Shown here piece after piece: positions 1 through 9,179 of a stretch of DNA of 64,000 nt (positions are counted from its first letter, which is position 1; every line of letters begins with the position of its first letter). This stretch comes from Flavobacteriales bacterium ALC-1 (lineage in GTDB: Bacteria > Bacteroidota > Bacteroidia > Flavobacteriales > Flavobacteriaceae). The stretch is taken from contig ABHI01000001.1 in the NCBI GenBank assembly GCA_000171875.1, forward strand, positions 372,001 through 436,000, written 5' to 3'. The notes under the pieces are model-generated. The model saw nothing but the letters and a program-made list of their open reading frames with translations, was not told the DNA's origin and ran no database searches. Both the position numbers and the translations under genes were made by a program.

Positions 1-437
1 CTTTTTTAGCAGGTTTAAAGTCTATGGCTAATTTTAAAGGTGAAGCAAGTGAACGTACTTGGCTAATTTCTATTCTAAAGCGTAAAATCATTGATTACTA
101 TAGAAAAATTAATTCTAATAAAGGTAAAGCCGAAGTTAGGATGAGTTATAATAGCGATACAGATGCTGAAGGTGACTGGCTAGAAGAACGTGTTGCTGAT
201 CCTTTTGATAAAACTGCAGAAGACAAATTAGAAAATTCTGAATTAGGTGATGCGATACATGATTGCTTAGGAAAACTTCCAGAAAAGCAAGCCCAAGTTT
301 TTAAAATGAAAACTATTTTAGGTTACGATACAGAAACTATTTGTAATGAATTAGGAATTACTGCGTCTAACCTTTGGGTAATCATTCACAGAGCACGAAC
401 AGCTCTTGCTGATTGCATGCAAAAAAATTGGTTTTAA
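1..437 (+). CDS. ECF-type sigma-70 family RNA polymerase sigma factor, 5' end outside window
   Basis: The frame is open from the first bases of the window, so the ATG at 24 is internal: the residues before it (FLAGLKS) continue the region 2 pattern. The visible part holds the end of sigma region 2 (FKGEASERTWLISILKRKIIDYYRK-type helix, which in this family binds core polymerase and the -10 element), a variable acidic linker, and region 4, a helix-turn-helix around LPEKQAQVFKMK to HRARTALADCM that reads the -35. The next gene follows after three bases and encodes a small zinc-finger protein, the usual cognate anti-sigma arrangement. The stimulus cannot be told from this sequence. Confidence 0.9.
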   Translation, partial: FLAGLKSMANFKGEASERTWLISILKRKIIDYYRKINSNKGKAEVRMSYNSDTDAEGDWLEERVADPFDKTAEDKLENSELGDAIHDCLGKLPEKQAQVFKMKTILGYDTETICNELGITASNLWVIIHRARTALADCMQKNWF

Positions 438-440
438 ATT

Positions 441-692
441 ATGAGTAACCTAAAATTAAGTTGTCAAGAAGCGAATCACGTTTGTGACAAAAATCAGTAC
501 AAGGAAGCAAGCTTTTGGGAAAAAGTGAAGCTTAACATACACTTAATTTACTGTAAAGCCTGCAGAAAATATTCAATGAGAAATGGTAAGCTCTCTAAAG
601 TAATACAGTCATCTAAAGTTGAAGTTTTAGATACTACGGCTAAAGACAAAATGAAAACAGCTTTTGAAAAAGAGCTAGCAAAGCATCAATAA
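441..692 (+). CDS. small zinc-finger anti-sigma-factor-like protein
   Basis: An 83-residue soluble protein with no membrane segment. It carries a His-x3-Cys-x2-Cys motif (HLIYCKAC, about residues 34-41) and earlier Cys/His residues (C8, H13, C15), resembling the HC2-type zinc-binding anti-sigma domain in which the motif clamps the partner sigma factor. It sits three bases after the sigma gene, so the two are surely cotranscribed. Its last 18 bases overlap the 3' end of the convergent gene on the other strand. The anti-sigma role is inferred from motif and position; a short DNA-unrelated zinc protein is the alternative. Confidence 0.75.
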   Translation: MSNLKLSCQEANHVCDKNQYKEASFWEKVKLNIHLIYCKACRKYSMRNGKLSKVIQSSKVEVLDTTAKDKMKTAFEKELAKHQ

Positions 693-1523
693 AATACCTA
701 GCCATACTATTGGCAAACTTTCTACCCAAAACGCGCTATAATATTTCGATTGACTTTTATTAGAACCTATTACAAATAACAGAGTAACAAATACTATTAT
801 TAATGTTACTATTACTGCATTACTAGTCAAATTGTCTTTAAAAAATTCTAACATCATAAATATCATAAGTAGTATTATACCTATAAGTTTGGTTTTTTTT
901 ACACCTATTTTTTGTGGTATGGTTGATAGCTTTAAATTATCATAATTTAAATCTCTAATTTCAAAAGGTAGCATAAGTACAATAACATACAGAAAGCGTT
1001 GTATAGCTATGATAATGACATCAAAATCTAATGAAACATCATTATTAACAAGAGGTAGAATAACTGTTGTAAAACTCCATACTAAGCCAATAACATAAAT
1101 TTTAAGACCGCTTATTTCCCTTAAATTTTTCTGATCATCAATAAAGTATTTTTTAGGCAATAAAGGAATGGCATATAAAAATGTAATTAAACCAAGCACT
1201 CCAATTAACAAAAGCGTATTCGTTTCAAGTTTATAAGCATAATAACACAAAGCTATAAAAGCGAAAAGCGAAAAGATTTGAATAGCTTTTAACCAACCAG
1301 CCAAACTGCGATGATGAAATTTTGCAATACCAAAATACTTTATAAAATTATAGCCAGTAATGGTGGCAAAAAACACAAAATAGAGGCTGTTTTTATCATA
1401 ATCAATTCCAAATTGAAGTAATGTTACCCATGTTAAGGCATAAACACCTAATGCTACATGAATGCTACTGTTTATATAGAAATTTAATATGTGCTTTAGA
1501 ATGGCCATTACACAAAAATACAT
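675..1523 (-). CDS. UbiA prenyltransferase-like integral membrane protein
   Basis: A 282-residue, highly hydrophobic protein with roughly eight membrane segments. Near residue 190 it has FEIRDLNYD, similar to the second aspartate-rich motif of UbiA-type prenyltransferases, followed by a polar stretch ending in PQKIGVKKT, which matches the usual '..P..lG..k' spacing of that superfamily. The first Asp-rich motif (NDxxD) is not evident: the corresponding loop reads GYNFIKYF. Enzymatic activity is therefore doubtful and substrate unknown. An alternative start is the in-frame ATG at 1508 (MAILKH), because a TAnnTTTG-like -7 box overlaps the first codons. The gene is convergent with the anti-sigma gene. 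Confidence 0.6.
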   Translation of the reverse strand: MYFCVMAILKHILNFYINSSIHVALGVYALTWVTLLQFGIDYDKNSLYFVFFATITGYNFIKYFGIAKFHHRSLAGWLKAIQIFSLFAFIALCYYAYKLETNTLLLIGVLGLITFLYAIPLLPKKYFIDDQKNLREISGLKIYVIGLVWSFTTVILPLVNNDVSLDFDVIIIAIQRFLYVIVLMLPFEIRDLNYDNLKLSTIPQKIGVKKTKLIGIILLMIFMMLEFFKDNLTSNAVIVTLIIVFVTLLFVIGSNKSQSKYYSAFWVESLPIVWLGILLMLC

Positions 1524-1632
1524 AATGTGTTAATAACCCTCTATTTCAGTTAAAAACTTTAGAGATCCTTAACTAAATAAAAGGGCTAAATATGTATTTT
1601 TGCAAAACTAAATAAACACAACTTTATTTTTA

Positions 1633-4482
1633 ATGGATACGACTTCTTTTGCACTCCGACATATTGGCCCAAACTCAAACGAGCAAAAAGCAATGTTAGA
1701 CACCATTGGTGTTACAGATATAGAACAATTAGTTTACGAGACTATTCCGGATGATATTCGTCTAAAAACAGACTTAGACCTAGATACGGCTATGAGTGAA
1801 CAAGAGTATTTAAGTCATATTTATAGTTTATCTCAACTTAACAAAGTATACAAATCATATATTGGTTTAGGTTATCATCCTTCTAATTTACCATCTGTAA
1901 TTCAACGCAACATTTTAGAAAATCCAGGTTGGTACACAGCATATACTCCATACCAAGCTGAAATAGCTCAAGGACGTTTAGAAGCGTTACTGAATTTTCA
2001 GACTATGGTTATTGATTTAACTGGTATGGAAATCGCAAATGCATCACTTTTAGACGAAAGTACTGCGGCTGCTGAAGCTATGAGTTTATTATTTGCTGTA
2101 AGAGAACGTCCTCAGAAAAAAGCCGGAATTAATAAGTTTTTTGTCTCTGATGCAGTTTTGCCACAAACATTATCATTGTTAGAAACAAGAGCTAATCCTA
2201 TTGGCATTGAACTTGTAGTTGGTAACGAATCTGAATTTAATTTTACTGAAGACTTCTTTGGTGCATTATTACAATATCCTGGAAAAGATGGGCAAATTAC
2301 TGACATTAAAACCTTTATAGAAAAAGCTAATGCATCACACATAAAAGTTGCAGTTGCAGCAGATATTTTAAGCTTGGTTAAGCTTGAATCGCCAGGCAAA
2401 TTTGGAGCAGATGTCGTTGTTGGTACTACACAACGTTTTGGAATTCCGATGGGGTATGGTGGTCCTCATGCAGCCTATTTTGCAACAAAAGAAGCTTATA
2501 AGCGTGATGTACCTGGCCGTATTATTGGAGTCTCAAAAGACACCAATGGTAACAGAGCTTTACGAATGGCTTTGCAAACTCGTGAGCAACACATAAAGCG
2601 TGACAGAGCAACGTCTAATATATGTACAGCTCAAGTTTTATTGGCTGTTATGGCCGGAATGTATGCGGTTTATCATGGACCAAAAGGGTTAGAATTTATT
2701 GCAAATTCTGTAAATAATTCAGCAGCTACTTTATCAAATGCATTAGAAAACTTAGGTGTATCACAACTAAATTCACATTATTTTGATACACTACAAATAA
2801 AAGTTGATGCTAAAGCGGTAAATGCTGAAGCTGAAAAACAAGGAGTCAATTTCTTTTATCCTAATGCTGAAACGGTTACCATTTCTTTGAATGAAACAAC
2901 AACCATTTCAGACTTAAACACTATCATTTCAATTTTTGAAACTGTAACAGGGAAATCAGTAGATAAAATCACATCTATTTCTGAAACTGAAACCATTCAA
3001 AATAGCATACAACGCCAATCAGACTTTTTAACTTTTGACGTATTTAATACGTACCATTCTGAAACAGAATTAATGCGATATATTAAGCGCTTAGAGCGTA
3101 AAGATTTAGCATTAAATCATTCTATGATTTCATTAGGCTCTTGTACCATGAAACTGAATGCAGCTTCAGAAATGTTACCATTAAGCTGGAGCAATTGGGG
3201 AAATATGCATCCATTTGCACCAATAGAACAAGCTAAAGGTTATACAACAATGCTTAACGCTTTAGAAGATCAGCTTAGTGAAATTACAGGTTTTGCAGCG
3301 ACATCTTTACAACCTAATTCTGGTGCTCAAGGAGAGTTTGCTGGGTTAATGGTAATAAAGGCATACCATGAGTCTCGCAACGATCATCATAGAAATATCT
3401 GTTTAATTCCATCTTCTGCTCACGGAACAAATCCTGCAAGTGCTGTTATGGCAGGTATGAAAGTTGTAGTTACAAAAGCATCTGAAAACGGAAATATAGA
3501 TGTTGATGACTTAAGAGAAAAAGCAGAATTACATAAAGATAATTTAGCCGCTTTAATGGTAACTTATCCTTCTACTCACGGAGTTTACGAATCTGCCATA
3601 AGAGAAATAACCCAAGTTATACACGATAATGGTGGGCAAGTTTATATGGATGGTGCCAACATGAATGCACAAGTAGGCTTAACAAATCCTGGAAATATTG
3701 GTGCAGATGTTTGTCACCTTAACTTACATAAAACCTTTGCCATTCCTCATGGAGGTGGCGGACCTGGTGTTGGCCCAATTTGTGTTGCTAAGCAACTTGT
3801 TCCATTTTTACCAGGAAATCCTGTAATCACAACTGGAGGGAAAGATGCTATTACTGCAATTTCTGCAGCTCCTTTTGGTTCTTCTTTGGTTTGTCTAATT
3901 TCTTATGGCTATATAAAAATGTTGGGGGCTAAAGGTTTAAAGCAATCAACTGAAACAGCTATTTTAAATGCCAATTATATTAAAGAGCGTTTAGAAGGGT
4001 TTTACCCAACACTCTATACAGGAGAACATGGTAGAGCTGCTCACGAAATGATTGTAGATTGTAGGGCTTTTAAAACTAATGGCATTGAAGTTACTGATAT
4101 TGCAAAACGTTTAATGGATTATGGGTTTCATGCACCAACAGTATCATTTCCTGTAGCAGGAACTATGATGATTGAACCTACAGAGAGTGAAAATAAAGCA
4201 GAAATGGATCGTTTTTGTGATGCTATGATTTCTATTAGAAAAGAGATTAGTGAAGCTACAAAAGACGAACCTAATAATGTCTTAAAAAATGCTCCACATA
4301 CCATGGATATGTTAACGTCTGATGAATGGCTATTACCATATACTAGAGAAGCTGCAGCTTATCCATTAGATTATGTAAGGGATAATAAATTCTGGCCAAG
4401 TGTAAGACGCGTTGATGATGCTTATGGAGATAGAAACTTAATGTGTAGTTGTGCACCAATGGAAGAATATATGGATGTATAA
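1633..4482 (+). CDS. gcvP: glycine dehydrogenase (aminomethyl-transferring), glycine cleavage system P protein
   Basis: A 949-residue single-chain P protein, the usual length for the fused homodimeric form. It decarboxylates glycine with pyridoxal phosphate and passes the aminomethyl group to the lipoyl arm of H protein. The N-terminal half starts with the characteristic FALRHIGPN and is the structural partner domain; the C-terminal half carries the PLP-binding [18 protein letters not shown] motif with Lys700 as the Schiff-base lysine. The C-terminus ends in the typical [15 protein letters not shown]. The gene stands alone and is followed by a strong hairpin terminator at 4504. No gcvT or gcvH is nearby, as is common in Flavobacteriaceae. 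Confidence 0.98.
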   Translation: MDTTSFALRHIGPNSNEQKAMLDTIGVTDIEQLVYETIPDDIRLKTDLDLDTAMSEQEYLSHIYSLSQLNKVYKSYIGLGYHPSNLPSVIQRNILENPGWYTAYTPYQAEIAQGRLEALLNFQTMVIDLTGMEIANASLLDESTAAAEAMSLLFAVRERPQKKAGINKFFVSDAVLPQTLSLLETRANPIGIELVVGNESEFNFTEDFFGALLQYPGKDGQITDIKTFIEKANASHIKVAVAADILSLVKLESPGKFGADVVVGTTQRFGIPMGYGGPHAAYFATKEAYKRDVPGRIIGVSKDTNGNRALRMALQTREQHIKRDRATSNICTAQVLLAVMAGMYAVYHGPKGLEFIANSVNNSAATLSNALENLGVSQLNSHYFDTLQIKVDAKAVNAEAEKQGVNFFYPNAETVTISLNETTTISDLNTIISIFETVTGKSVDKITSISETETIQNSIQRQSDFLTFDVFNTYHSETELMRYIKRLERKDLALNHSMISLGSCTMKLNAASEMLPLSWSNWGNMHPFAPIEQAKGYTTMLNALEDQLSEITGFAATSLQPNSGAQGEFAGLMVIKAYHESRNDHHRNICLIPSSAHGTNPASAVMAGMKVVVTKASENGNIDVDDLREKAELHKDNLAALMVTYPSTHGVYESAIREITQVIHDNGGQVYMDGANMNAQVGLTNPGNIGADVCHLNLHKTFAIPHGGGGPGVGPICVAKQLVPFLPGNPVITTGGKDAITAISAAPFGSSLVCLISYGYIKMLGAKGLKQSTETAILNANYIKERLEGFYPTLYTGEHGRAAHEMIVDCRAFKTNGIEVTDIAKRLMDYGFHAPTVSFPVAGTMMIEPTESENKAEMDRFCDAMISIRKEISEATKDEPNNVLKNAPHTMDMLTSDEWLLPYTREAAAYPLDYVRDNKFWPSVRRVDDAYGDRNLMCSCAPMEEYMDV

Positions 4483-4503
4483 CCTCAACAAACAATAATT
4501 TAT

Positions 4504-4531
4504 AAAAGTGCTCATTTTGAGCACTTTTTTT
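4504..4531 (+). terminator. intrinsic terminator after gcvP
   Basis: A perfect 11-bp stem (AAAAGTGCTCA with its complement) closes on a three-base loop and runs into seven T's, 22 bases after the gcvP stop codon. Confidence 0.9.
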
Positions 4532-4657
4532 ATGTTTTCTTAGTTTTAGTTTACCTTTTTTACGAATTCATAAAAAATGATGCTTTTACTTTATTAAATT
4601 GAGGAAAACAATTAATTATTAATTAGATTGCACCATTGGAATTGACACAAAATAACT

Positions 4658-5716
4658 ATGACGATTAGAATAACTGGAACAGGAAGTTATATACCAAGTA
4701 TTATTGAAAAAAACGAAGATTTTTATAATCATGAGTTTTTAAATGCGGATGGGTCATCGATAAATAGCACTAATGAAGTTATTGTAGAAAAGTTTAAGGC
4801 TATAACTGGTATACAAGAACGACGTTATATTAAGAAAGACTTATTGAATTCTGATATTGCATTTTACGCTTCTCAAAAAGCTATTGAAGATGCAAAAATT
4901 GATAAAGAAAGTATTGACTACATTATTGTCGCTCACAATTATGGTGACGTTAAGCACAATGCTGAACAAAGTGATACTGTGCCTAGTATTGCTTCTCGTG
5001 TTAAACACTTATTAAAAATTGAAAACCCAAGATGTGTTGGCTACGATGTATTGTTTGGTTGTCCTGGCTGGATTGAGGGAGTTATACAAGCCAAAGCATT
5101 TATAGCATCTGGTTTAGCTAAACGTTGTTTAGTTGTTGGTACAGAAACCTTATCTCGTGTGATTGATAAGCACGATCGTGATTCTATGATTTATAGTGAT
5201 GGTGCTGGTGCAGTAATTGTTGAAGAATCTGATGAAGAAGGTGGAATTCTCACTCATGAGACCGCAACATACACGTTAGATGAAGCTCATTTCATATATT
5301 TTGGAGAAACCAATCATCCTGAAATTACAGACCAACGTCGTTATATTAAAATGTATGGTCGTAAGATTTACGAATTTGCATTAACTAACGTGCCATTAGC
5401 ATTAAAATCGTGCTTAGATAAAAGTGGTGTTTCAATTAACGATGTTAAAAAGATATTGATTCATCAGGCAAATGAAAAGATGGACGAAGCCATCGTAAAA
5501 CGTTTCTACAAGTTACACAATATGGAAATGCCAGATGGAGTTATGCCAATGACCATTAATACACTTGGCAATTCTAGTGTAGCCACTGTACCAACATTAT
5601 ACGATATGATTTTAAAAGGTGAACTAGAGAATCAACAAATTAACAAAGGAGATATTATTATTTTTGCAAGCGTAGGCGCTGGTATGAATATTAATGCTAT
5701 TGTTTACCAGTATTAA
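4658..5716 (+). CDS. 3-oxoacyl-ACP synthase III (KAS III) family protein
   Basis: A 352-residue thiolase-fold protein of the FabH family. The Cys-His-Asn triad is complete: Cys135 in FGCPGW, His269 in ILIHQANE and Asn305 in NTLGNSS. FabH condenses an acyl-CoA starter with malonyl-ACP. This protein is longer than typical FabH (about 320) and has the divergent FGCPGWIEG active-site sequence instead of the usual AACAGF-type context, so it may be a specialised paralogue acting on another starter unit. It is followed after 32 bases by a methyltransferase and then a family 2 glycosyltransferase, suggesting a small lipid or cell-surface biosynthetic unit. The function of the cluster is inference. 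Confidence 0.88.
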   Translation: MTIRITGTGSYIPSIIEKNEDFYNHEFLNADGSSINSTNEVIVEKFKAITGIQERRYIKKDLLNSDIAFYASQKAIEDAKIDKESIDYIIVAHNYGDVKHNAEQSDTVPSIASRVKHLLKIENPRCVGYDVLFGCPGWIEGVIQAKAFIASGLAKRCLVVGTETLSRVIDKHDRDSMIYSDGAGAVIVEESDEEGGILTHETATYTLDEAHFIYFGETNHPEITDQRRYIKMYGRKIYEFALTNVPLALKSCLDKSGVSINDVKKILIHQANEKMDEAIVKRFYKLHNMEMPDGVMPMTINTLGNSSVATVPTLYDMILKGELENQQINKGDIIIFASVGAGMNINAIVYQY

Positions 5717-5748
5717 TTTAAAAGTTTCCCATTTTCATAGGAATTACT

Positions 5749-6282
5749 ATGTACGAAAAAACTTTTCCGAATAAAAGATTCAAGCATACTTTAGAGTTTT
5801 TAAGAAAACATGTAGACACTTCAGAATCTATTTTAGATTTAGGGATTAAAAATCCATTTTCTGAAATTATGATTTCCGAGGGTTATACTGTTGAAAATAC
5901 AATTGGAGAAGATTTAGATGAAGACCATTCTACCATAGAAAACTCTTCTGCTAAAGTCGTCACAGCCTTTGAAATATTTGAACACCTATTATCACCATAC
6001 GAAGTTTTAAAATCCATTAAAGCAGATAAAGTCGTTATCAGTATTCCGATGCGATTATGGTTTGCTTCGGCTTATAGAAGTAAAACTGATATGCGAGACA
6101 GACATTACCACGAATTTGAAGATTGGCAACTCGATTGGCTTTTAGAAAAAACAGGATGGCTCATAAAGGACAGACAAAAATGGACTAATCCTGTTAAGAA
6201 AATAGGTATAAGACCATTACTTAGACAGTTTACTCCTAGATATTATATTGTTTATGCTGAACGCGTAAAAAATTCCAAATAA
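5749..6282 (+). CDS. class I SAM-dependent methyltransferase-like protein
   Basis: A 177-residue protein with a reduced methyltransferase fold: SILDLGIKNPFSE resembles motif I (the glycine-rich SAM loop, here with only one canonical glycine), an acidic stretch follows, and TAFEIFEHLLSPYEVL is the post-motif 'FEhl..p' strand-helix seen in Methyltransf_11/23-type enzymes. The C-terminal part is rich in Trp and basic residues (RHYHEFEDWQLDWLLEKTGW). It lies between a KAS III homologue and a glycosyltransferase on the same strand. The substrate is unknown; the weak glycine loop leaves open whether it still binds SAM. Confidence 0.7.
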   Translation: MYEKTFPNKRFKHTLEFLRKHVDTSESILDLGIKNPFSEIMISEGYTVENTIGEDLDEDHSTIENSSAKVVTAFEIFEHLLSPYEVLKSIKADKVVISIPMRLWFASAYRSKTDMRDRHYHEFEDWQLDWLLEKTGWLIKDRQKWTNPVKKIGIRPLLRQFTPRYYIVYAERVKNSK

Positions 6283-6336
6283 CAAACACTAAATTCCAAT
6301 TGGGTTTTGTTAGCTTTGGGTTTAGGAATCTGAGAT

Positions 6337-7188
6337 TTGAAATTTTATATCATCATACCTGCTCATAATGAAGAAGACTACATTGGTAAAACTTTAGAGT
6401 CACTAGTTAAGCAAACACTATTGCCAAAAAAGATTGTTGTTGTCAATGATAATTCTACTGATAGCACACAAGCTATTGTTGAAAATTATACATCAATGTA
6501 TCCTTGGATTTCTGTTTTAAATTCTAAATCTTCAGATGCGCATTTACCTGGTGCAAAAATCATACACGCATTTAATAAAGGCTTTACTCAATTAGATGAA
6601 GATTTTGACATCATCTGTAAATTTGATGCAGACCTTATTTTTCCTGATAATTATTTAGAAGAAATTGCTAGTCATTTTAAAGCAAATGATAAGCTAGGTA
6701 TGGCTTCTGGTTTTTGTTATATAGAAAAAAACAATAATTGGGTTTTAGAAAACTTAACGAACAAAGACCATATTCGTGGAGCATTAAAGACTTACAGAAA
6801 AGACTGTTTTAAACAAATAGGACAATTGAAACCATCTATGGGTTGGGATACGGTTGATGAGTTATTAGCAAAGTATCATGGCTGGGAAATTTTAACTGAT
6901 GAATCTCTTCATGTAAAACACTTAAAACCAACAGGTAAATCTTACAACAAGGCCTCTAAATATCTTCAAGGAGAAGCCATGTACAAAATGCGATATGGGT
7001 TTTGGATTACTTTGATTTCTGCTCTTAAACTGGCATATAAGAAAGGAAGTTTTAAACTATTCAAAAATTATATGTCTGGTTACTTTAGAGCTAAATCTAA
7101 TAAAATAGAATTTTTAGTTTCTGAGAATGAAGGGAAATTTATACGAGATTTACGTTGGGAAGGGATACTAGATAAAATAAAATCTTAA
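6337..7188 (+). CDS. glycosyltransferase family 2 protein, TTG start
   Basis: A 283-residue GT-A fold enzyme. FYIIIPAHNEEDYIGKTLESL is the canonical GT2 N-terminus, VVVNDNSTDST the nucleotide-binding acidic loop, and CKFDADLIFPDNY the DxD-equivalent metal site. There is no in-frame ATG: the start is TTG at 6337, two codons after an in-frame stop at 6331, and starting there gives MKFYIIIPAHNEE, the standard family beginning. No membrane segment is evident, so it acts as a soluble or peripheral transferase on a lipid or glycan acceptor. The last four bases overlap the 3' end of the convergent gene. Acceptor and sugar are unknown. Confidence 0.88.
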   Translation: MKFYIIIPAHNEEDYIGKTLESLVKQTLLPKKIVVVNDNSTDSTQAIVENYTSMYPWISVLNSKSSDAHLPGAKIIHAFNKGFTQLDEDFDIICKFDADLIFPDNYLEEIASHFKANDKLGMASGFCYIEKNNNWVLENLTNKDHIRGALKTYRKDCFKQIGQLKPSMGWDTVDELLAKYHGWEILTDESLHVKHLKPTGKSYNKASKYLQGEAMYKMRYGFWITLISALKLAYKKGSFKLFKNYMSGYFRAKSNKIEFLVSENEGKFIRDLRWEGILDKIKS

Positions 7189-7973
7189 TTTAATTCTTTT
7201 AGTAATTCTTCAGCCTTATCTGATTTAAACCAACCATTAGAAACAATTTTATCCAAAATTTGTTTTGCATCCTCTACTCTATTAGCTTTTATAAATAATA
7301 AGGCTTTATACCAATAACCTTTTTCAGCATCTAGCAAATCACTATTTATTAAAATATTAAACGTTTTTTCAGCTTCATTATAATTACCAAGCTCAGTTTG
7401 AGCTATACCTTTATATATCAATACGCTTCCTTTACTTTCTGTGCTATTTAATTGAGATTTAAAAACAACTAAAGCTTCTTTATATTTTTTATTCTCAAAT
7501 AAGCTTTGAGCTTTTGCCAATTCGTCTTTATCATCACTTCTAGAAACAAATGAAGGTAAATCGTTTAAAGCCACATAATCATTATACAAATCTTGGTTTG
7601 ACACGTTTTGATTAAAGAAGAATTGAAAGCCTAAAAAGATAATAATTGAAGCCGCTGCCAAATAATAAAAAAGTCTTCTATTATCTATTTGAGGTTCTGA
7701 ATTAAATTCAGAATTAACTTGGGTTAGCGTTTTTTTTAAATTTTGTAAATCGTCGTCTTCTAAAAGCTTTTTATATTCTTTTACATCTGAATTATCAAGC
7801 TCGCTAAAACTCCAACTGTTTTCGTCTAATGCATCAAACAATTGTTTTTCTAGATTGAACTTTTCATTAAAATCAGTATCAGACGCTAATCGTTCTAAAA
7901 ATGATTGTTCTTCACCTTTAGGTAATAAACCTTTTAAATAATTATCTATTAAGATATCGTCTTCCATGGTCAT
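7185..7973 (-). CDS. membrane-anchored TPR protein, probable anti-sigma factor of the adjacent sigma gene
   Basis: A 262-residue protein with an acidic cytoplasmic N-terminus (DNYLKGLLPKGEEQSFLERLASD, like the N-terminal helical segment of Bacteroidota anti-sigma proteins), one membrane span around residues 102-118 (LFYYLAAASIIIFLGFQFFF) and a C-terminal region of about three tetratricopeptide repeats (e.g. LIYKGIAQTELGNYNEAEKTFNIL). Its start codon overlaps the sigma gene's stop by four bases, so translation is coupled. The topology, with an inner-face N-terminus and a periplasmic TPR domain, suits an anti-sigma factor that releases sigma on an envelope signal. This is inference from layout; no zinc finger is present. 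Confidence 0.72.
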   Translation of the reverse strand: MTMEDDILIDNYLKGLLPKGEEQSFLERLASDTDFNEKFNLEKQLFDALDENSWSFSELDNSDVKEYKKLLEDDDLQNLKKTLTQVNSEFNSEPQIDNRRLFYYLAAASIIIFLGFQFFFNQNVSNQDLYNDYVALNDLPSFVSRSDDKDELAKAQSLFENKKYKEALVVFKSQLNSTESKGSVLIYKGIAQTELGNYNEAEKTFNILINSDLLDAEKGYWYKALLFIKANRVEDAKQILDKIVSNGWFKSDKAEELLKELN

Positions 7974-8533
7974 AATACAGTTAGTGCTTTAAAACGGTTG
8001 TCTTTCTTAACTAACTCTTTTAATTTATTTTTACACTTAAATACGCGCTGTCTGACCACAGTCTCCGAATTATACTTAAACTTCATCATCATATCTGCAT
8101 AAGACGTTTTAGCAAAATATAACTTTAGGATCTGCTTACAATTATCTGAAATTAGTTCTAGACTCTCTGTAAATAACTCCCACCGTTTTTGTTCTAAAAC
8201 TGCTAATGCAATATCATCGTTATCATCTGGTAGTTCTGTTAAACTATCTTTTGTTACCTTATTTTTTGATTTATTTAATTCTCTACGCCATAAGTTTTTA
8301 CATACTGTAAATAAATAGGCTTCAAAACTAGTCTTAATTACAAACTTTTCTTTTTTGTAACGTACTGCCAATTGCAATAATGCTTTCTGAAAAACATCTT
8401 CAGCATCTTGTTGTTGGCCGCTATTTTTTATTACAAAAGATTTTACTTTATAAAAATTAGCTTCATAAATAGCTTTGATTGTTTTAGAATCATTATTCAA
8501 TAAAGCACTTAAATAAAAAGAATTATCAGTCAC
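7970..8533 (-). CDS. ECF-type sigma-70 family RNA polymerase sigma factor
   Basis: A 187-residue sigma factor with regions 2 and 4 only. Region 2 includes QDAEDVFQKALLQLAVRYKKEKFVIKTSFEAYLFTVCKNLWRRELNK; region 4 is ELISDNCKQILKLYFAKTSYADMMMKFKYNSETVVRQRVFKCKNKLKE, a helix-turn-helix. It is the first gene of a two-gene operon with the TPR anti-sigma-like protein and is divergent from the lipoprotein/CHAT operon. A conserved bipartite element in that divergent gap (8577-8611) recurs before the secreted-protein gene at 12049 and is the best candidate for the promoter this sigma factor reads. Confidence 0.92.
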   Translation of the reverse strand: MTDNSFYLSALLNNDSKTIKAIYEANFYKVKSFVIKNSGQQQDAEDVFQKALLQLAVRYKKEKFVIKTSFEAYLFTVCKNLWRRELNKSKNKVTKDSLTELPDDNDDIALAVLEQKRWELFTESLELISDNCKQILKLYFAKTSYADMMMKFKYNSETVVRQRVFKCKNKLKELVKKDNRFKALTVL

Positions 8534-8576
8534 TCGTCAATTTTAGTCTTAAAAACAAAAATAAACTTTTATATTT

Positions 8577-8611
8577 ATTGGGTAACAATTTTGCTTTTAC
8601 AGAACATTAGG
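8577..8611 (+). promoter_or_regulatory. putative ECF promoter upstream of the lipoprotein/CHAT operon
   Basis: ATTGGGTAACAA (8577-8588), 12 variable bases, then AGAACATTAGG (8601-8611), 23 bases before the ATG at 8634. The same two blocks at exactly the same spacing occur at 11994-12028. The spacing between GTAAC and GAACA suits an ECF -35/-10 pair and differs from the housekeeping TTG/TAnnTTTG pattern. The opposite strand in this gap has CAAAAATA (8556-8563), i.e. a TAnnTTTG -7 box for the divergent sigma gene. Confidence 0.65.
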
Positions 8612-8633
8612 TTGTAACTTTAAAATAAAAACA

Positions 8634-9179
8634 ATGAAAAAAATTATTTATGTATGCTTATTAGCTGTATTAGCTATAAGCTATGGATGTTCTAAAGACG
8701 AAGTCTTTACCGAAGAACATTATCAAAATTCCGAAAAAAAGGAATTAGTTAATGAGCTAGAAAAGGGAAAATTCCCTCAGCAGAATGGTAATTTAAATGT
8801 TAACTCAAATTACTCTAGGGGAACTGGATTTGGTGATGGAGACGGTAATATATTCGATGGAGGAAACAATGGAAATAGCCCACCTACCGAAAGCTATTGG
8901 ACGTTATTAACTGAATATCCTGCAGGAACTACGGCTTTCCAAAAAAATGAACTAAGAATACCATATCAAATTAATGGTCAATTGCTTTATTATGAGCAAT
9001 GCCCTAATGACCCTAATAAGGAATTATGGTATATGTATCATGATGAAGCTCAAACAACAACTCATCCTGTAGATCCACTAGGAAATCCTAAGGATGATGA
9101 TCCTGATTTCCCTACAACTTACCCTGGATCATCTACAGATTTTCATGTATTAGATATAAATGAAACTTGCTACGATTGA
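8634..9179 (+). CDS. small secreted lipoprotein of unknown function upstream of CHAT gene
   Basis: A 181-residue protein beginning with a lipoprotein signal peptide: a Lys-rich n-region, hydrophobic core and lipobox ISYGC with Cys19 as the acylated residue. The mature part is polar and low in complexity (GTGFGDGDGNIFDGGNNGNS, Pro/Asp-rich segments) and contains no domain I recognise. It is driven by the putative ECF promoter at 8577 and its stop codon lies inside the start region of the TPR-CHAT gene, so the two are coupled. Co-expression makes it a candidate partner, sensor or substrate of the CHAT protein; that is inference only. Confidence 0.7.
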   Translation: MKKIIYVCLLAVLAISYGCSKDEVFTEEHYQNSEKKELVNELEKGKFPQQNGNLNVNSNYSRGTGFGDGDGNIFDGGNNGNSPPTESYWTLLTEYPAGTTAFQKNELRIPYQINGQLLYYEQCPNDPNKELWYMYHDEAQTTTHPVDPLGNPKDDDPDFPTTYPGSSTDFHVLDINETCYD

